From positions 62,001 to 126,000 of the forward strand of contig CACYJU010000003.1 in assembly GCA_902774845.1 (NCBI GenBank): a stretch of 64,000 nucleotides of DNA, read 5' to 3'. The DNA comes from an uncultured Bacteroidota bacterium (GTDB lineage Bacteria; Bacteroidota; Bacteroidia; Bacteroidales; P3). The notes beneath the pieces are model-generated. The model saw only the letters and a list, made by a program, of their open reading frames with translations. It did not search any database and was not told the origin of the DNA. Made by a program: the position numbers and the translations under genes. Positions 41,940 through 51,259 of this stretch are shown one piece after another. Positions within the stretch are counted from its first letter, which is position 1. Each line of letters begins with the position of its first letter.

Positions 41940-44744
41940 TTAACGCTTGGCAACTTTCTTCACGAGGATGCCGTCGGTGGTGGTGAGTCGGACGGAGTAG
42001 ATGCCGTTGTTGAGGGCTGACATATTGACGAAGGCGTCGTTCTGAGAGATAACGACACGTCCGACAGCGTCGATAACCTCGACCTTGCAAAGTCCGTCAG
42101 CTTCAACATGGAGGACACCCGTGGTGGGGTTAGGATAGATTCTCGCGGTGAGGGTGCGGACCTCGTCGATGCCTTGAACGGGAATAAGTTCGAATGAGGC
42201 CGTAAGGGTAGTGTCGGAGGTGAGGGTTAGCTGACGGGTAGCTTCGGTGCTGCCGTCGCTCCAGTTCACGAAACGATAACCCTCGAACGGGCTTGCAACG
42301 ATGGTGACAGAACTGTTGGCGAGATATTGGCCAGAGCCGCTAACAGTGCCCATATTGTCGTTAGCGGAGAGAAGGGTAACAGTGTAGTATGTGTCATCGG
42401 GATCATTAGCCTCGAAATAGGCGATGAAGGTAGAGTCTGAGGTCACCACAATGGAGCGTGTTGCCTGGGTGTTGTCGTCATTCCAACGTACAAAATGGTA
42501 GCCCTGATTGGAGGCTGCCGAGATAACGGCGGTGGTATTGACATTATAAACGCCGGAGCCTGAGACGGAACCCATTTCCTGACTGTATGCGTAGGCGTTG
42601 ATTGTAAAGCTAACGTTGATCACCTCGACGTCGAGGAGGACAGGCTTATAGTTTTGAGCTGAAGCCGCCACAACGTAGTTGCCAAGTTGGAGAGGCTCGT
42701 CGAAGTTGATGGTAGCAACGCCTTCAGCATCGGCGAAAGCGGCACCGATGAGAGTGTAATCTTCGGAGGTCACAGCAACATAGGCGTAGGGGACACTAGT
42801 GACGGTGACGCTGGTGGAGTTCTTATCCATACCCTCGTAGGTGACCGCCATGTCGGAAGCCTGGGTGAGCCACGGCATCATCGACGGGTCACCGAAGGTA
42901 TGATAGATCTGCCAGTAGTAAAGCTTGTCTGCCGCATCTGAGTTGGAGTTCTCGACAGCCATATTGCCATTGAACATCATCTCGCCCAGAGTGGGAGCCC
43001 AGAGGGAGTGATCTTCGTCGTGGGTATGGAAAAGACGATCATACAAGCCAAGGTTGTCAGCCATATACTGATGGGTCATATTTGCGCTGATTGAGTTGCG
43101 CACACCAATGGACCAGTAGAAGTCCTGATTCCAGTAGGTGGAATTGCTGGCGCCGATATAGGCGGCGGCACCACAGTTGTCGTCCTTACGCATGAGAGCT
43201 TCAGCAAAACAAGTTGGCTCATCGAACTTACCAGAGAGACAGCAGTTGCCAATCATGATGCCACATTTGTCTTTGTTGGTCATCTGAGCCACCTGGCTGT
43301 TATTGAACTGAGGGCTGTGCCATTCGGTGATGTCGCCGTGAGCGGAGTAATTAATCCAACCTGCGCCCTCGGAATATTTTGTTCTGATGGCGGCAGCAGC
43401 GGAATTGGCGCTGACCGTGACATTGGTAGCATTTGGGTTTATAGAAGTGTTATTTTTGTATTCATACACGTTGGCATAGCCATAATCGCCGTTAACGTAG
43501 AACTTGGCTATGTAGTCCATCGTAGGGTCGCACACTTTGTAGCCGTTGTCGTTGCTCGTTCCTTGGTCCTTACCTGCCACAAGAATCGCCACGTCGAGGA
43601 ACGTTGGATCGGAGAACTCATAACGTTCGTAGAGGAGAGTTTTATCCAGCTGAGGGGTAAGCTGACTCACCGTCTGAGCTGAGAGTCGACCATAATAGCA
43701 ATCGGGGATATTGTCGCCGTCGGTCCAGCAAGCATAGGGCAGATCAGAAGCCTGGATGGTGGTGTCGTCCCAAGTATAGCCCCAGAACTCATGGTGCTCG
43801 ACATTGGTGTCGATAAGTGTTGGGAGCTGGTCGACATCGCCGACATAGAGGACATAGGTAGGAGCTGGATTTTCGGCGGTAGCATTGGTGTACTGGCTCT
43901 TGATATACTCTTTGATGGAAACCTGGGTGGTGCCCACCTCGGGGTTGTCGGTGTATGCCTCGTCAACGATGAAGCCGATACGTTTTTTCCAGTTCACGAA
44001 CTCGGTGAGTTCATCGCGGAATATGGGGTTGGCGAGGATGAGATATCTGATTGGGGCTGTAGCCGTGGGATTCTTCACACTTCCGAGGTTGTTGATGGTC
44101 TGTATGCCGTTGCCGAAAGCAGGCGAGAAATAACGGTCTTTCATGGCTTTGGTGGCTGAGGCGTCGGGGTTGACGTATACAAGCTCAACCTCGACCTCGG
44201 TGTAGACAATGAACTGGTTGGAGACGGGATTGTACTGTACCGGCGAGAAGATGACCTGAGCGAGGTTGCGGTCGCGAGCAACACCCACCTTTTGTGTGGT
44301 GACAGGAGCCAACCCGTAGAAGGCGTCAGAGTTGTAAACTTGTTGATCCAAAGCCAGAATATCGCGATTGCGGCTTGCCGTCTTGCACTCCGAAAGCTGT
44401 ACCGGCATGACGGGATGGGTCACTCCGAGGGCAGCGCCGTCAAGAACGACATGATTCTCACTCTTGACGCGGACGGAAATACCATCACAGAGTGGAATCT
44501 CAATAAGCTTACGCATGGTGGGTAGCGCGGGGCAACCCAACTGCGACGAGCGGTCGAAACCAGGAATCGTGACATTGGTGAAGTCAGTTCCTTTGATAGT
44601 CACATTCTCTACAGCAAGGGCAGAAGAAGCCTTGAAGGAGATTTCCAGCTTGGAATAATCGGATGACAACACCTCGTAGCTGCCCTGGGCAGAGAGACAA
44701 AGGGCAGAAAAAAGCAAAGCTACTGAAAGAAAGAGTTTTTTCAT
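41940..44744 (-). CDS. Gingipain-like C25 cysteine protease 3 with two InlB-like repeats (T9SS cargo)
   Basis: 934 residues, the longest of the four. Signal peptide to about 19 (LCLSAQ), propeptide, and protease domain with H469 (INYSAHGDITEW) and C502 (GNCCLSGKF). After the Ig-like domain there are two extra modules of about 77 residues (roughly 705-865): MGSVSGSGVYNVNTTAVISA..GYHFVRWND and MGTVSGSGQYLANSSVTIVA..GYRFVNWSD, each the divergent InlB B-repeat fold. Then a type A sorting domain (ARIYPNPTTGVLHVE to ILVKKVAKR). The other copies lack these modules, which may hold the protease away from the surface or bind a ligand. Confidence 0.9.
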   Translation of the reverse strand: MKKLFLSVALLFSALCLSAQGSYEVLSSDYSKLEISFKASSALAVENVTIKGTDFTNVTIPGFDRSSQLGCPALPTMRKLIEIPLCDGISVRVKSENHVVLDGAALGVTHPVMPVQLSECKTASRNRDILALDQQVYNSDAFYGLAPVTTQKVGVARDRNLAQVIFSPVQYNPVSNQFIVYTEVEVELVYVNPDASATKAMKDRYFSPAFGNGIQTINNLGSVKNPTATAPIRYLILANPIFRDELTEFVNWKKRIGFIVDEAYTDNPEVGTTQVSIKEYIKSQYTNATAENPAPTYVLYVGDVDQLPTLIDTNVEHHEFWGYTWDDTTIQASDLPYACWTDGDNIPDCYYGRLSAQTVSQLTPQLDKTLLYERYEFSDPTFLDVAILVAGKDQGTSNDNGYKVCDPTMDYIAKFYVNGDYGYANVYEYKNNTSINPNATNVTVSANSAAAAIRTKYSEGAGWINYSAHGDITEWHSPQFNNSQVAQMTNKDKCGIMIGNCCLSGKFDEPTCFAEALMRKDDNCGAAAYIGASNSTYWNQDFYWSIGVRNSISANMTHQYMADNLGLYDRLFHTHDEDHSLWAPTLGEMMFNGNMAVENSNSDAADKLYYWQIYHTFGDPSMMPWLTQASDMAVTYEGMDKNSTSVTVTSVPYAYVAVTSEDYTLIGAAFADAEGVATINFDEPLQLGNYVVAASAQNYKPVLLDVEVINVSFTINAYAYSQEMGSVSGSGVYNVNTTAVISAASNQGYHFVRWNDDNTQATRSIVVTSDSTFIAYFEANDPDDTYYTVTLLSANDNMGTVSGSGQYLANSSVTIVASPFEGYRFVNWSDGSTEATRQLTLTSDTTLTASFELIPVQGIDEVRTLTARIYPNPTTGVLHVEADGLCKVEVIDAVGRVVISQNDAFVNMSALNNGIYSVRLTTTDGILVKKVAKR

Positions 44745-44758
44745 GGTTTATATTTTTT

Positions 44759-47131
44759 CTATTGTTTCACGATTTTTTTCACCGCCACACCACCATCTGT
44801 AGTCACACGAACCACGTAAATCCCACTGGAGAGGGAGCTGATGTCGACAAATGCGTCTGACTGGCAGAGCACCACATTGCCGACAGCATCGAGGAGTTCG
44901 ACCTTCTGCAAACCAACACAGTCGACAGAGATTCTTGACGACGCAGGGTTGGGGTAAATATTGAATGTTGAATTTTGTATTTCCGAATCAAAGATGCCGT
45001 TGGAGGAGTCGGCGACGGTCTCGATGCGCGGTTTATAGTTCTGCGCAGTAGAGGCAAGCACATATACTCCAGCCGAGAGTGGCTCGGAGCAGGAGATGGA
45101 AGCCTGTCCGTCGACATCGGCAAGAGCTGCGCCAATGAGGTCGTTTGCCTCGTTGGTGAGTGCCACATAGGCGTAGGGAGCGGTGGTGACTGATACGTTG
45201 GATGAGCCGGCATAGAGTCCATGCCAGACAAGAGGCATATCTTTGGCACGAGAGAGCCAAGGCATGAGCGAAGGGTCACCGAAGATATGGTATATTTGCC
45301 AGTAGTAGTCTTTCAGCCCTGAGTTGGAGTTCTGCACCGCCATATTGCCGCACATCATAAGCGAACCCATAGTGGGGGCCCATTCGGAGAAAGCCTCTCC
45401 ATGGGTGTGGAACATGTGGTCGTAGGCTCCAGTATTGGATGCGTCATAAGAGAGCGACATATTGGCGTTGACGTTGTCACGCTGCCCTACGGCCCAACTG
45501 AAATCCTCACCCCAATAGGTGTAGTCGCTACCACCGATATAACCAACGGCGCCACAGTAATTGGCTCGGCGCAGGAGCGCCTCACCGAAGCAGGCGTAGG
45601 TGTCGAACTTGCCGCTCTGACAACAGTTGCCAATCATTAGGCCACAACGTCTCACATTGGACATAGAGCTGACATCGTCGTTGCTCAATCCTGGAGAAGC
45701 CCATCCCTGATCGTACCCGTGGGCGGTGTAGTTGATAAATCCCGCACCCTCGTTGCACTTGGCTCGAAACGCCTCGTCCTCAGAGTTGCTCACCACGGAG
45801 ACGTTGGTGGCGTTGGGGTTGCGGCTGGGGTTGTTCTTATATTCGGTGACGTTCTGATAGCGATAGAAAGAGTTGCTTCCGAGGACAGTCTTGTAGTCGC
45901 CGTTGACGTAGCGCTTGGCGGCATAGTCCATCGTGGGGTCGGCACAGGTGAATCCCAGGTCGCCAGCATTGCCGCCATCGACACCAGCGACGAGGATCGC
46001 CTTGTCGAGGAAGGCCTCGTCGGGGAACTCATAACGTTCGTAGACGAGTATCTTGTTTATCTGAGGGGTGAGCTGGCTCACCGTCTGAGCTGAGAAGCGC
46101 CCATAGTAACAGTCGGGTATATTGTCGTCGTCACTCCACAGAGAGTAATCCAGGTCGGAAACATGAGTGTCGTCATCGTGGTCGTAGGACTTCGCCGGGA
46201 TCTGCTCCACATCGCCTACAATCAAAAGATAGGTAGGAGCCGGATTTGTTTCGGTGGCAGTAATATACTGGCGCTTGATGTAGGTCTTGATGGATTGTTG
46301 GGTTGTGCCCACCCCAGCATCGTCAGTATATGCCACGTCGACGATGAAACCGGTGCGCTTCTTCCACATGACAAAGTCGTCAAGATAGCCGCGGAACATC
46401 GAGTGAGCGACGATGAGATATCGGATTGCTTGGGTGCCTGAGGACTTGGGTGCCTGATTGCTTGAATAGCCCAATGTGTTGATGGTCTGTATGCCGCCTC
46501 CGAAGGCTGGCGAGTGATGCAACATGTGCATATGGTTGGTGGCATCGACATCAGCGTTGATGTACGTCAATACAGCTTCGACGTAGGTATATACGATGAA
46601 CTGGTTGGTAACGGGGTTGTACTGTACTGGCGAAAAAATCACCTCGGCGAGGTTGCGGTCGCGAGCCACACCAATATTCTCTGTGGTGACCGGAGCAAGA
46701 CCATAGAAGGCATCGAAAGTGTAGATATTATCGTTATACGCAAGGGTGTTCGAATTGCGGCTGGCTGTCTTGCAGACGGAAGGCTGTACAGGTGCTACAG
46801 CGTGGGTGATACCGAGGGAGGCGCCGTCGAGGATGATATGACGTTCGTTCTTCATGGTTACCGAAATACCGTCACATAGCGGAATCTCTATAATCTTCCT
46901 CAATGTAGGAAGCGAGGGGGCTCCCACCTCTGATGAAGGTCCAAAGCCATCGATTGAGACAGAAGAGAAGTCGGAGCCTTTGATGCTGACCTCCTCGACG
47001 TTTAGGGCGTCAGGGGCGGTGAAGGTTATCTCAAGACTGTTGAAGTCAGACCTGCCCACCAAGTATTTACCTTGAGCGGAGAGGACGAAAGCGGAGACGA
47101 CAAGCAGTATCGAGAGTATCAGTTTCTTCAT
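44759..47131 (-). CDS. Gingipain-like C25 cysteine protease 4 (T9SS cargo)
   Basis: 790 residues from the ATG at 47131 (MKKLILSILLVVSAFVLSAQ). The frame to 47176 adds a non-signal leader overlapping the pseudouridine synthase gene. Propeptide, a linker encoded by five octamer units, and protease domain with H471 (INYTAHGYDQGW) and C504 (GNCCQSGKF). ACFGEALLRR and YWQIYHIFGDPSLMPWL are conserved. An Ig-like domain and a type A sorting domain (FNIYPNPASSRISVD to VAVKKIVKQ) follow. First of the four C25 genes, 17 bp after the pseudouridine synthase gene and thus joined to the ftsH-cdsA gene run. Confidence 0.9.
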   Translation of the reverse strand: MKKLILSILLVVSAFVLSAQGKYLVGRSDFNSLEITFTAPDALNVEEVSIKGSDFSSVSIDGFGPSSEVGAPSLPTLRKIIEIPLCDGISVTMKNERHIILDGASLGITHAVAPVQPSVCKTASRNSNTLAYNDNIYTFDAFYGLAPVTTENIGVARDRNLAEVIFSPVQYNPVTNQFIVYTYVEAVLTYINADVDATNHMHMLHHSPAFGGGIQTINTLGYSSNQAPKSSGTQAIRYLIVAHSMFRGYLDDFVMWKKRTGFIVDVAYTDDAGVGTTQQSIKTYIKRQYITATETNPAPTYLLIVGDVEQIPAKSYDHDDDTHVSDLDYSLWSDDDNIPDCYYGRFSAQTVSQLTPQINKILVYERYEFPDEAFLDKAILVAGVDGGNAGDLGFTCADPTMDYAAKRYVNGDYKTVLGSNSFYRYQNVTEYKNNPSRNPNATNVSVVSNSEDEAFRAKCNEGAGFINYTAHGYDQGWASPGLSNDDVSSMSNVRRCGLMIGNCCQSGKFDTYACFGEALLRRANYCGAVGYIGGSDYTYWGEDFSWAVGQRDNVNANMSLSYDASNTGAYDHMFHTHGEAFSEWAPTMGSLMMCGNMAVQNSNSGLKDYYWQIYHIFGDPSLMPWLSRAKDMPLVWHGLYAGSSNVSVTTAPYAYVALTNEANDLIGAALADVDGQASISCSEPLSAGVYVLASTAQNYKPRIETVADSSNGIFDSEIQNSTFNIYPNPASSRISVDCVGLQKVELLDAVGNVVLCQSDAFVDISSLSSGIYVVRVTTDGGVAVKKIVKQ
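44958..44978. repeat. 7-bp repeat before the sorting domain of C25 copy 4
   Basis: ATATTGA, ATGTTGA and ATTTTGT. The minus strand encodes the end of IQNSTFN before IYPNP. Degenerate. Confidence 0.6.
46424..46463. repeat. 8-bp tandem array in the propeptide-protease linker of C25 copy 4
   Basis: GATTGCTT, GGGTGCCT, GAGGACTT, GGGTGCCT and GATTGCTT in exact phase. The minus strand encodes SNQAPKSSGTQAI, at the same protein position as the array in copy 1. Confidence 0.88.
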
Positions 47132-47148
47132 ATCAGTATCTATTGATT

Positions 47149-47826
47149 TCATATTCCATCGAACGACATATTCCATGAGGGCTCAGCCTCAACATCTATC
47201 TTCAGATGGCTCACAGGATGCTCGAACGAGACCCTGCGAGCATGAAGCGAGATGCTGCCGTCGGGGTTGGATCGCGGCGCGCCGTATTTCAGGTCGCCTT
47301 TTATCGGGCAGCCGATATTGGCCAACTGGCAGCGTATCTGATGATGGCGACCTGTATGGAGGTTCACCTCAATCAGGTAGTAGCCGCCTTCCGAGCGCCC
47401 TATGACCTTATAATCCAAGACAGCCTCCTTCGCATTATCTTTAGTACCATCAGCCACCACAAAACTTTTGTTCATCTTCTCGTTGCGAGAGAGCCAGTTG
47501 CGGAGAGTGCCTTCCATCGGTTCTGGACAGTTCTTCGACACCGCCCAGTAGGTCTTCTCTATCGCACGTTCTTTGACCAAAGCGTTCATACGGGAGAGCG
47601 CCTTGGAGGTCTTGGCGAAGATGACCACGCCGCTGACGGGTCGATCCAGACGATGGACGAGGCCACAGAAGACGTTGCCAGGCTTGTTGTCGCGTTCTTT
47701 GATGAAAGACTTGATCTCGTCGACCAGACACGAGTCGCCGCTCTTGTCACCCTGCACAAGCTCCCCTGCCCGTTTGTTGACGAGCAGCAGATGATTGTCT
47801 TCATATATGATCTGGTCGATAGTCAT
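47149..47826 (-). CDS. RluA-family pseudouridine synthase
   Basis: 225 residues. Isomerises uridine in rRNA or tRNA. Catalytic Asp in VHRLDRPVSGVVIFAKT (about residue 61), then LVKERAIEKTYWAVS and EVNLHTGRHHQIRCQLANIGCPIKGDLKYGA. No S4 domain, as in short RluA-type enzymes. The start codon abuts the cdsA stop, and C25 copy 4 starts 17 bp after its end. Confidence 0.93.
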   Translation of the reverse strand: MTIDQIIYEDNHLLLVNKRAGELVQGDKSGDSCLVDEIKSFIKERDNKPGNVFCGLVHRLDRPVSGVVIFAKTSKALSRMNALVKERAIEKTYWAVSKNCPEPMEGTLRNWLSRNEKMNKSFVVADGTKDNAKEAVLDYKVIGRSEGGYYLIEVNLHTGRHHQIRCQLANIGCPIKGDLKYGAPRSNPDGSISLHARRVSFEHPVSHLKIDVEAEPSWNMSFDGI

Positions 47827-48714
47827 CTAAACACAAACATAAAAAGCACCAAATATAGCAATAAGAATTGTCGCGAAAGGCATCAGTATAAGCAAGCTGT
47901 CGAATCTGTCTAGGAATCCTCCATGACCAGGAAGTATTTTCCCAGAATCCTTCAATCCAACGGAGCGTTTCAGCATAGACTCCACCAAGTCACCCAATGT
48001 GCCTACAACACCACATATCAAACCCAACAGAGCTCCATGCCACGCTTTTAATCCCCCAAAAGCATCAGGCAACAAAGCGACCACACCCGCTCCAACAAGA
48101 GCCGCAATGAGAACGCCAGATATAGTTCCCTCCCACGTCTTTCCTGGAGAATGCTTTGTCCACATCTTATGTTTCCCTATCAACGAGCCGAGCATATAGG
48201 CACATGCATCATTAATCCACACCAACGCCACGACAAGCACAAGCAGATAAGTATTCTGGACTTGCAGATAGATCATCAATCCAAGAGGAAGAGCGATGTA
48301 GAACGCAGGAAGGAAGGTGTATGCTATATCACCGAAAGGAGAATCGGACTTGCGCCACAACTGAATTATAGCTGCCAGAGGCATCGCCAACAAGGCACTA
48401 AGAAAAGTCCCCACGAATGCGACCTCAAAAAGAGGAGTCATCGAACCGTCTGAATTCATATCACAAAAGTAGGCAAATGTTGCCAAAACAAGTGTCACCA
48501 CAACATACCCCAACCATCCTATCGGCTTTGCCCCTTTCATCTTGGCGATACGGTAGAACTCGAAAGTGCAGCCGCAAGCCACAAACAGCAGGAATGCCAA
48601 GAATATGATAGTTCCAGCAAGCTCGTTTTTCAGGATAACTCCACTCAGCATCGTTCCAAGGAACAATGCCACATATACTACCGAGCTTGCTGTGCGTATC
48701 CAGAATTTCTTCAT
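47827..48714 (-). CDS. cdsA: Phosphatidate cytidylyltransferase
   Basis: 295 residues, multi-span inner-membrane enzyme making CDP-diacylglycerol for phospholipid synthesis. The family signature is present near the C-terminus: LKRSVGLKDSGKILPGHGG followed by FLDRFDSLL. About eight hydrophobic spans precede it. Overlaps the ftsH stop by four bases, a link conserved in many Bacteroidetes. Confidence 0.96.
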   Translation of the reverse strand: MKKFWIRTASSVVYVALFLGTMLSGVILKNELAGTIIFLAFLLFVACGCTFEFYRIAKMKGAKPIGWLGYVVVTLVLATFAYFCDMNSDGSMTPLFEVAFVGTFLSALLAMPLAAIIQLWRKSDSPFGDIAYTFLPAFYIALPLGLMIYLQVQNTYLLVLVVALVWINDACAYMLGSLIGKHKMWTKHSPGKTWEGTISGVLIAALVGAGVVALLPDAFGGLKAWHGALLGLICGVVGTLGDLVESMLKRSVGLKDSGKILPGHGGFLDRFDSLLILMPFATILIAIFGAFYVCV

Positions 48715-50837
48715 TGCTGTGCGGTTGAATTGGTTTCAGAATTATCTGAATTCTCTGTGTTTTCTGACTGCTCTGGTTGCTCGTTTTTCTCTGCTATCTC
48801 GGATAATTCAGTTTCCTCTGCCGTCTCGGATGGTTCAGAACTTTCTATCTGCTTCGGTTCTTCCTCCCAAGGGCGCTTGCCATAGATGCGTTCGAGGTCT
48901 TCACGGAAGAGCACCTCTTTCTCGAATAGCTGACCTGCCAACTCGTCAAGCTGCTCTCGGTGTTCATTAATCAGCCGCTTTGCTGTACTGTATGCCTCCT
49001 CCACGATGCGGCGCACCTCGGCGTCGATTTTCTCGGCAGTCTTTTCGCTGAATGGCTTAGTGAAACCGTAGTTATTCTGTCCCGTGGAATCGTAGTAGCT
49101 TATGTTGCCCACCTCCGGGCTCATGCCGTAGTATACCACCAGTGACTGCGCCATCTTGGTGGCACGCTCCATATCGTTGAGGGCTCCCGTACTTATCTTG
49201 CCAAACACAACCTCCTCGGCGGCACGACCCGCCATAAGCGAGGTAAGTTCATCGAACATCTGCTCGTAGGTGGTAATCTGGCGTTCCTCTGGAAGATACC
49301 ATGCAGCACCAAGAGCTCGACCGCGCGGCACGATGGTCACCTTAACCAGCGGCGACGCCCAGCGCGACAGCCAGCTCACTGAAGCGTGGCCCGACTCGTG
49401 GTAGGCGATGGTGCGTTTCTCGTTTTCGGTAAGTATCTTGGAACGTTTCTCGAGACCTCCGACGATACGGTCGACGGCATCGAGGAAGTCCTGTTTCTCG
49501 ATAATCTTCTTGTTCTTGCGGGCGGCACAGAGAGCTGCCTCGTTGCAGACGTTGGCTATATCGGCACCAGAGAATCCTGGAGTCTGCTTGGCGAGGAACT
49601 CCCTATCCACATAACCTTCTGCATCTTTGTCATTACAGAGTTTGAGTCCTTTCATGTGGACTTCAAAGATAGCCTTGCGTTCTTCGATATCCGGCAGCTC
49701 CACATATATCTGGCGGTCGAACCTACCGGCACGAAGCAGAGCCTTATCCAGCACGTCGGCTCGGTTGGTGGCAGCCAGCACTATGACGTTAGTACCGCTG
49801 CTGAATCCGTCCATCTCGGTGAGGAGCTGGTTGAGGGTGTTCTCGCGTTCGTCGTTGGCGTTGCTCAACCCGCTGTGTCCACGGGCACGACCCACAGCGT
49901 CTATCTCGTCGATGAAGATAATGCAAGGGGCTTTCTTCTTGGCTTCCTCGAAGAGGTCACGCACTCGAGAGGCTCCGACGCCTACGAACATCTCCACGAA
50001 ATCGCTACCCGACATAGAGAAAAACGGCACATTCGCTTCGCCCGCAACAGCCTTCGCCAGCAAGGTCTTACCTGTACCCGGAGGGCCTACGAGCAGGACG
50101 CCTTTGGGAATCTTGCCGCCGAGGTCGGTATAGCGTTTCGGATTTTTCAGGAAATCGACCACCTCGACAACTTCCTCCTTCGCGCCGGCAAGTCCGGCCA
50201 CATCTTTGAAAGTGATATTGGTCTTGAGGTTCTTGCCGTCGTACATCTTAGCCTTGGAGCGTCCCACTCCGAAGATGCCGCCACCGCCACCCATCTGCTT
50301 CTGGGTCACACGGGTCATGATGTAGAAGAAGAGTATGATGAGCAGGAAGGGACCGAAGAGCACAAGGATATCACGCCATGCGTTCTTGCGTTTTTCAATC
50401 TGGTAGGAGATATGAACCCCGTCGAGTTTTTCCTCAACGCCGGAGAGCTCCTTGTCGAAATGCTCCAGGTTGCCGATGTTGTACTTATAGAATGCGTTTG
50501 CCGGCTTGGCTTTGCCAATCAGGGGCGAAGCACCTTTCAGCTCGGAGTATTTGCTCTCCACCAGCTCGTCCTTTATGTGGATTTCGGCATATTCCTGATT
50601 GACCACAACGATCTTGTCATAATCGTGGTTGAGCAGTATCGGTTCCAGCTCCTCCCAAGTCAACTCTTTCGACATACCGCCCTTGTCGCTCGGAAGCAGG
50701 AGAAATCCCAAGCCCAGAATCACCACACCGTAGATGATGTAGAGCATGATGCTCTTGTTAGGTTTCTTGGGTTGCTGTCCCTGCGGGTTCTGCTGAGGAC
50801 GCGGAGGCTTATTGTTTGTATTCTGTTGTTCGCTCAT
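48711..50837 (-). CDS. ftsH: ATP-dependent zinc metalloprotease FtsH
   Basis: 708 residues from the ATG at 50837 ([12 protein letters not shown]). The frame extends to 50870, but those 11 codons lie in a dispersed repeat. Two spans (about 31-48 and 158-174) flank a periplasmic domain. AAA domain with Walker A GPPGTGKT (251-258), Walker B IIFIDEID (307-314) and second-region [12 protein letters not shown]. Zinc site HESGH (480-484). An acidic Ser/Glu tail of about 40 residues is unusual. Degrades misassembled membrane proteins. Sits between rsfS and cdsA. Confidence 0.97.
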   Translation of the reverse strand: MSEQQNTNNKPPRPQQNPQGQQPKKPNKSIMLYIIYGVVILGLGFLLLPSDKGGMSKELTWEELEPILLNHDYDKIVVVNQEYAEIHIKDELVESKYSELKGASPLIGKAKPANAFYKYNIGNLEHFDKELSGVEEKLDGVHISYQIEKRKNAWRDILVLFGPFLLIILFFYIMTRVTQKQMGGGGGIFGVGRSKAKMYDGKNLKTNITFKDVAGLAGAKEEVVEVVDFLKNPKRYTDLGGKIPKGVLLVGPPGTGKTLLAKAVAGEANVPFFSMSGSDFVEMFVGVGASRVRDLFEEAKKKAPCIIFIDEIDAVGRARGHSGLSNANDERENTLNQLLTEMDGFSSGTNVIVLAATNRADVLDKALLRAGRFDRQIYVELPDIEERKAIFEVHMKGLKLCNDKDAEGYVDREFLAKQTPGFSGADIANVCNEAALCAARKNKKIIEKQDFLDAVDRIVGGLEKRSKILTENEKRTIAYHESGHASVSWLSRWASPLVKVTIVPRGRALGAAWYLPEERQITTYEQMFDELTSLMAGRAAEEVVFGKISTGALNDMERATKMAQSLVVYYGMSPEVGNISYYDSTGQNNYGFTKPFSEKTAEKIDAEVRRIVEEAYSTAKRLINEHREQLDELAGQLFEKEVLFREDLERIYGKRPWEEEPKQIESSEPSETAEETELSEIAEKNEQPEQSENTENSDNSETNSTAQQ

Positions 50838-50857
50838 TTCAATTTTCAATTTTCCTA

Positions 50858-50884
50858 TCGGCTTTGCCACTTGGCTCAGCCAAG
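50858..50884. repeat. Dispersed double-hairpin element, copy 3
   Basis: CGGCTTTGCC then TTGGCTCAGCCAA, between rsfS and ftsH. Same element as 2790-2815 and 18708-18733. Confidence 0.7.
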
Positions 50885-51259
50885 ATTTTTCAATTCTTTA
50901 CCGTCTGCCCAAAGCTGTTCGAGACGGTAGTAGTCACGTTTGTCTTTCTGGAAGATATGGACCACGACGTCGAAGTAATCCATCAATATCCACTCTGCGT
51001 TGGTGTAGCCCTCAACCTTCGAGGGGTTCTGTCCGAACATCTTTTTCACAGCCTCGTGGACGGCGTCACAAAGAGCCGACACATGAGAGGGCACGTTTCC
51101 AGAGGCTATGACGAAGAAACGAGCTGGAGCCGACTGGAGTTCCCTAAGATCCAGGATGCAGACATCCACCCCTTTTTTGTCGTCGAGAGCCTTCGCTGCC
51201 ACACGAGCCAGCATCTCGGCCTCGTTCTTCTGAGTTTTTCTATCTTTTATTTCCATCAT
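50876..51259 (-). CDS. rsfS: Ribosome silencing factor RsfS
   Basis: 127 residues. Binds uL14 and blocks subunit joining in slow growth. Family segments: AEMLARVAAKALDDKKGVDVCILDLRE, FFVIASGNVPSHVSALCDAV, VEGYTNAEWILMDYFDVVVHIFQKDKRDYYRLEQLW. Starts within the tsaE stop (ATGA-type overlap); an alternative ATG is one codon later. The 3' end runs into the dispersed repeat at 50858-50884. Confidence 0.95.
   Translation of the reverse strand: MMEIKDRKTQKNEAEMLARVAAKALDDKKGVDVCILDLRELQSAPARFFVIASGNVPSHVSALCDAVHEAVKKMFGQNPSKVEGYTNAEWILMDYFDVVVHIFQKDKRDYYRLEQLWADGKELKNLG

Noticed and set aside
49386..50930. 514-residue open frame on the plus strand
   Set aside because: Antisense shadow of ftsH; the product has no domain and the wrong composition.
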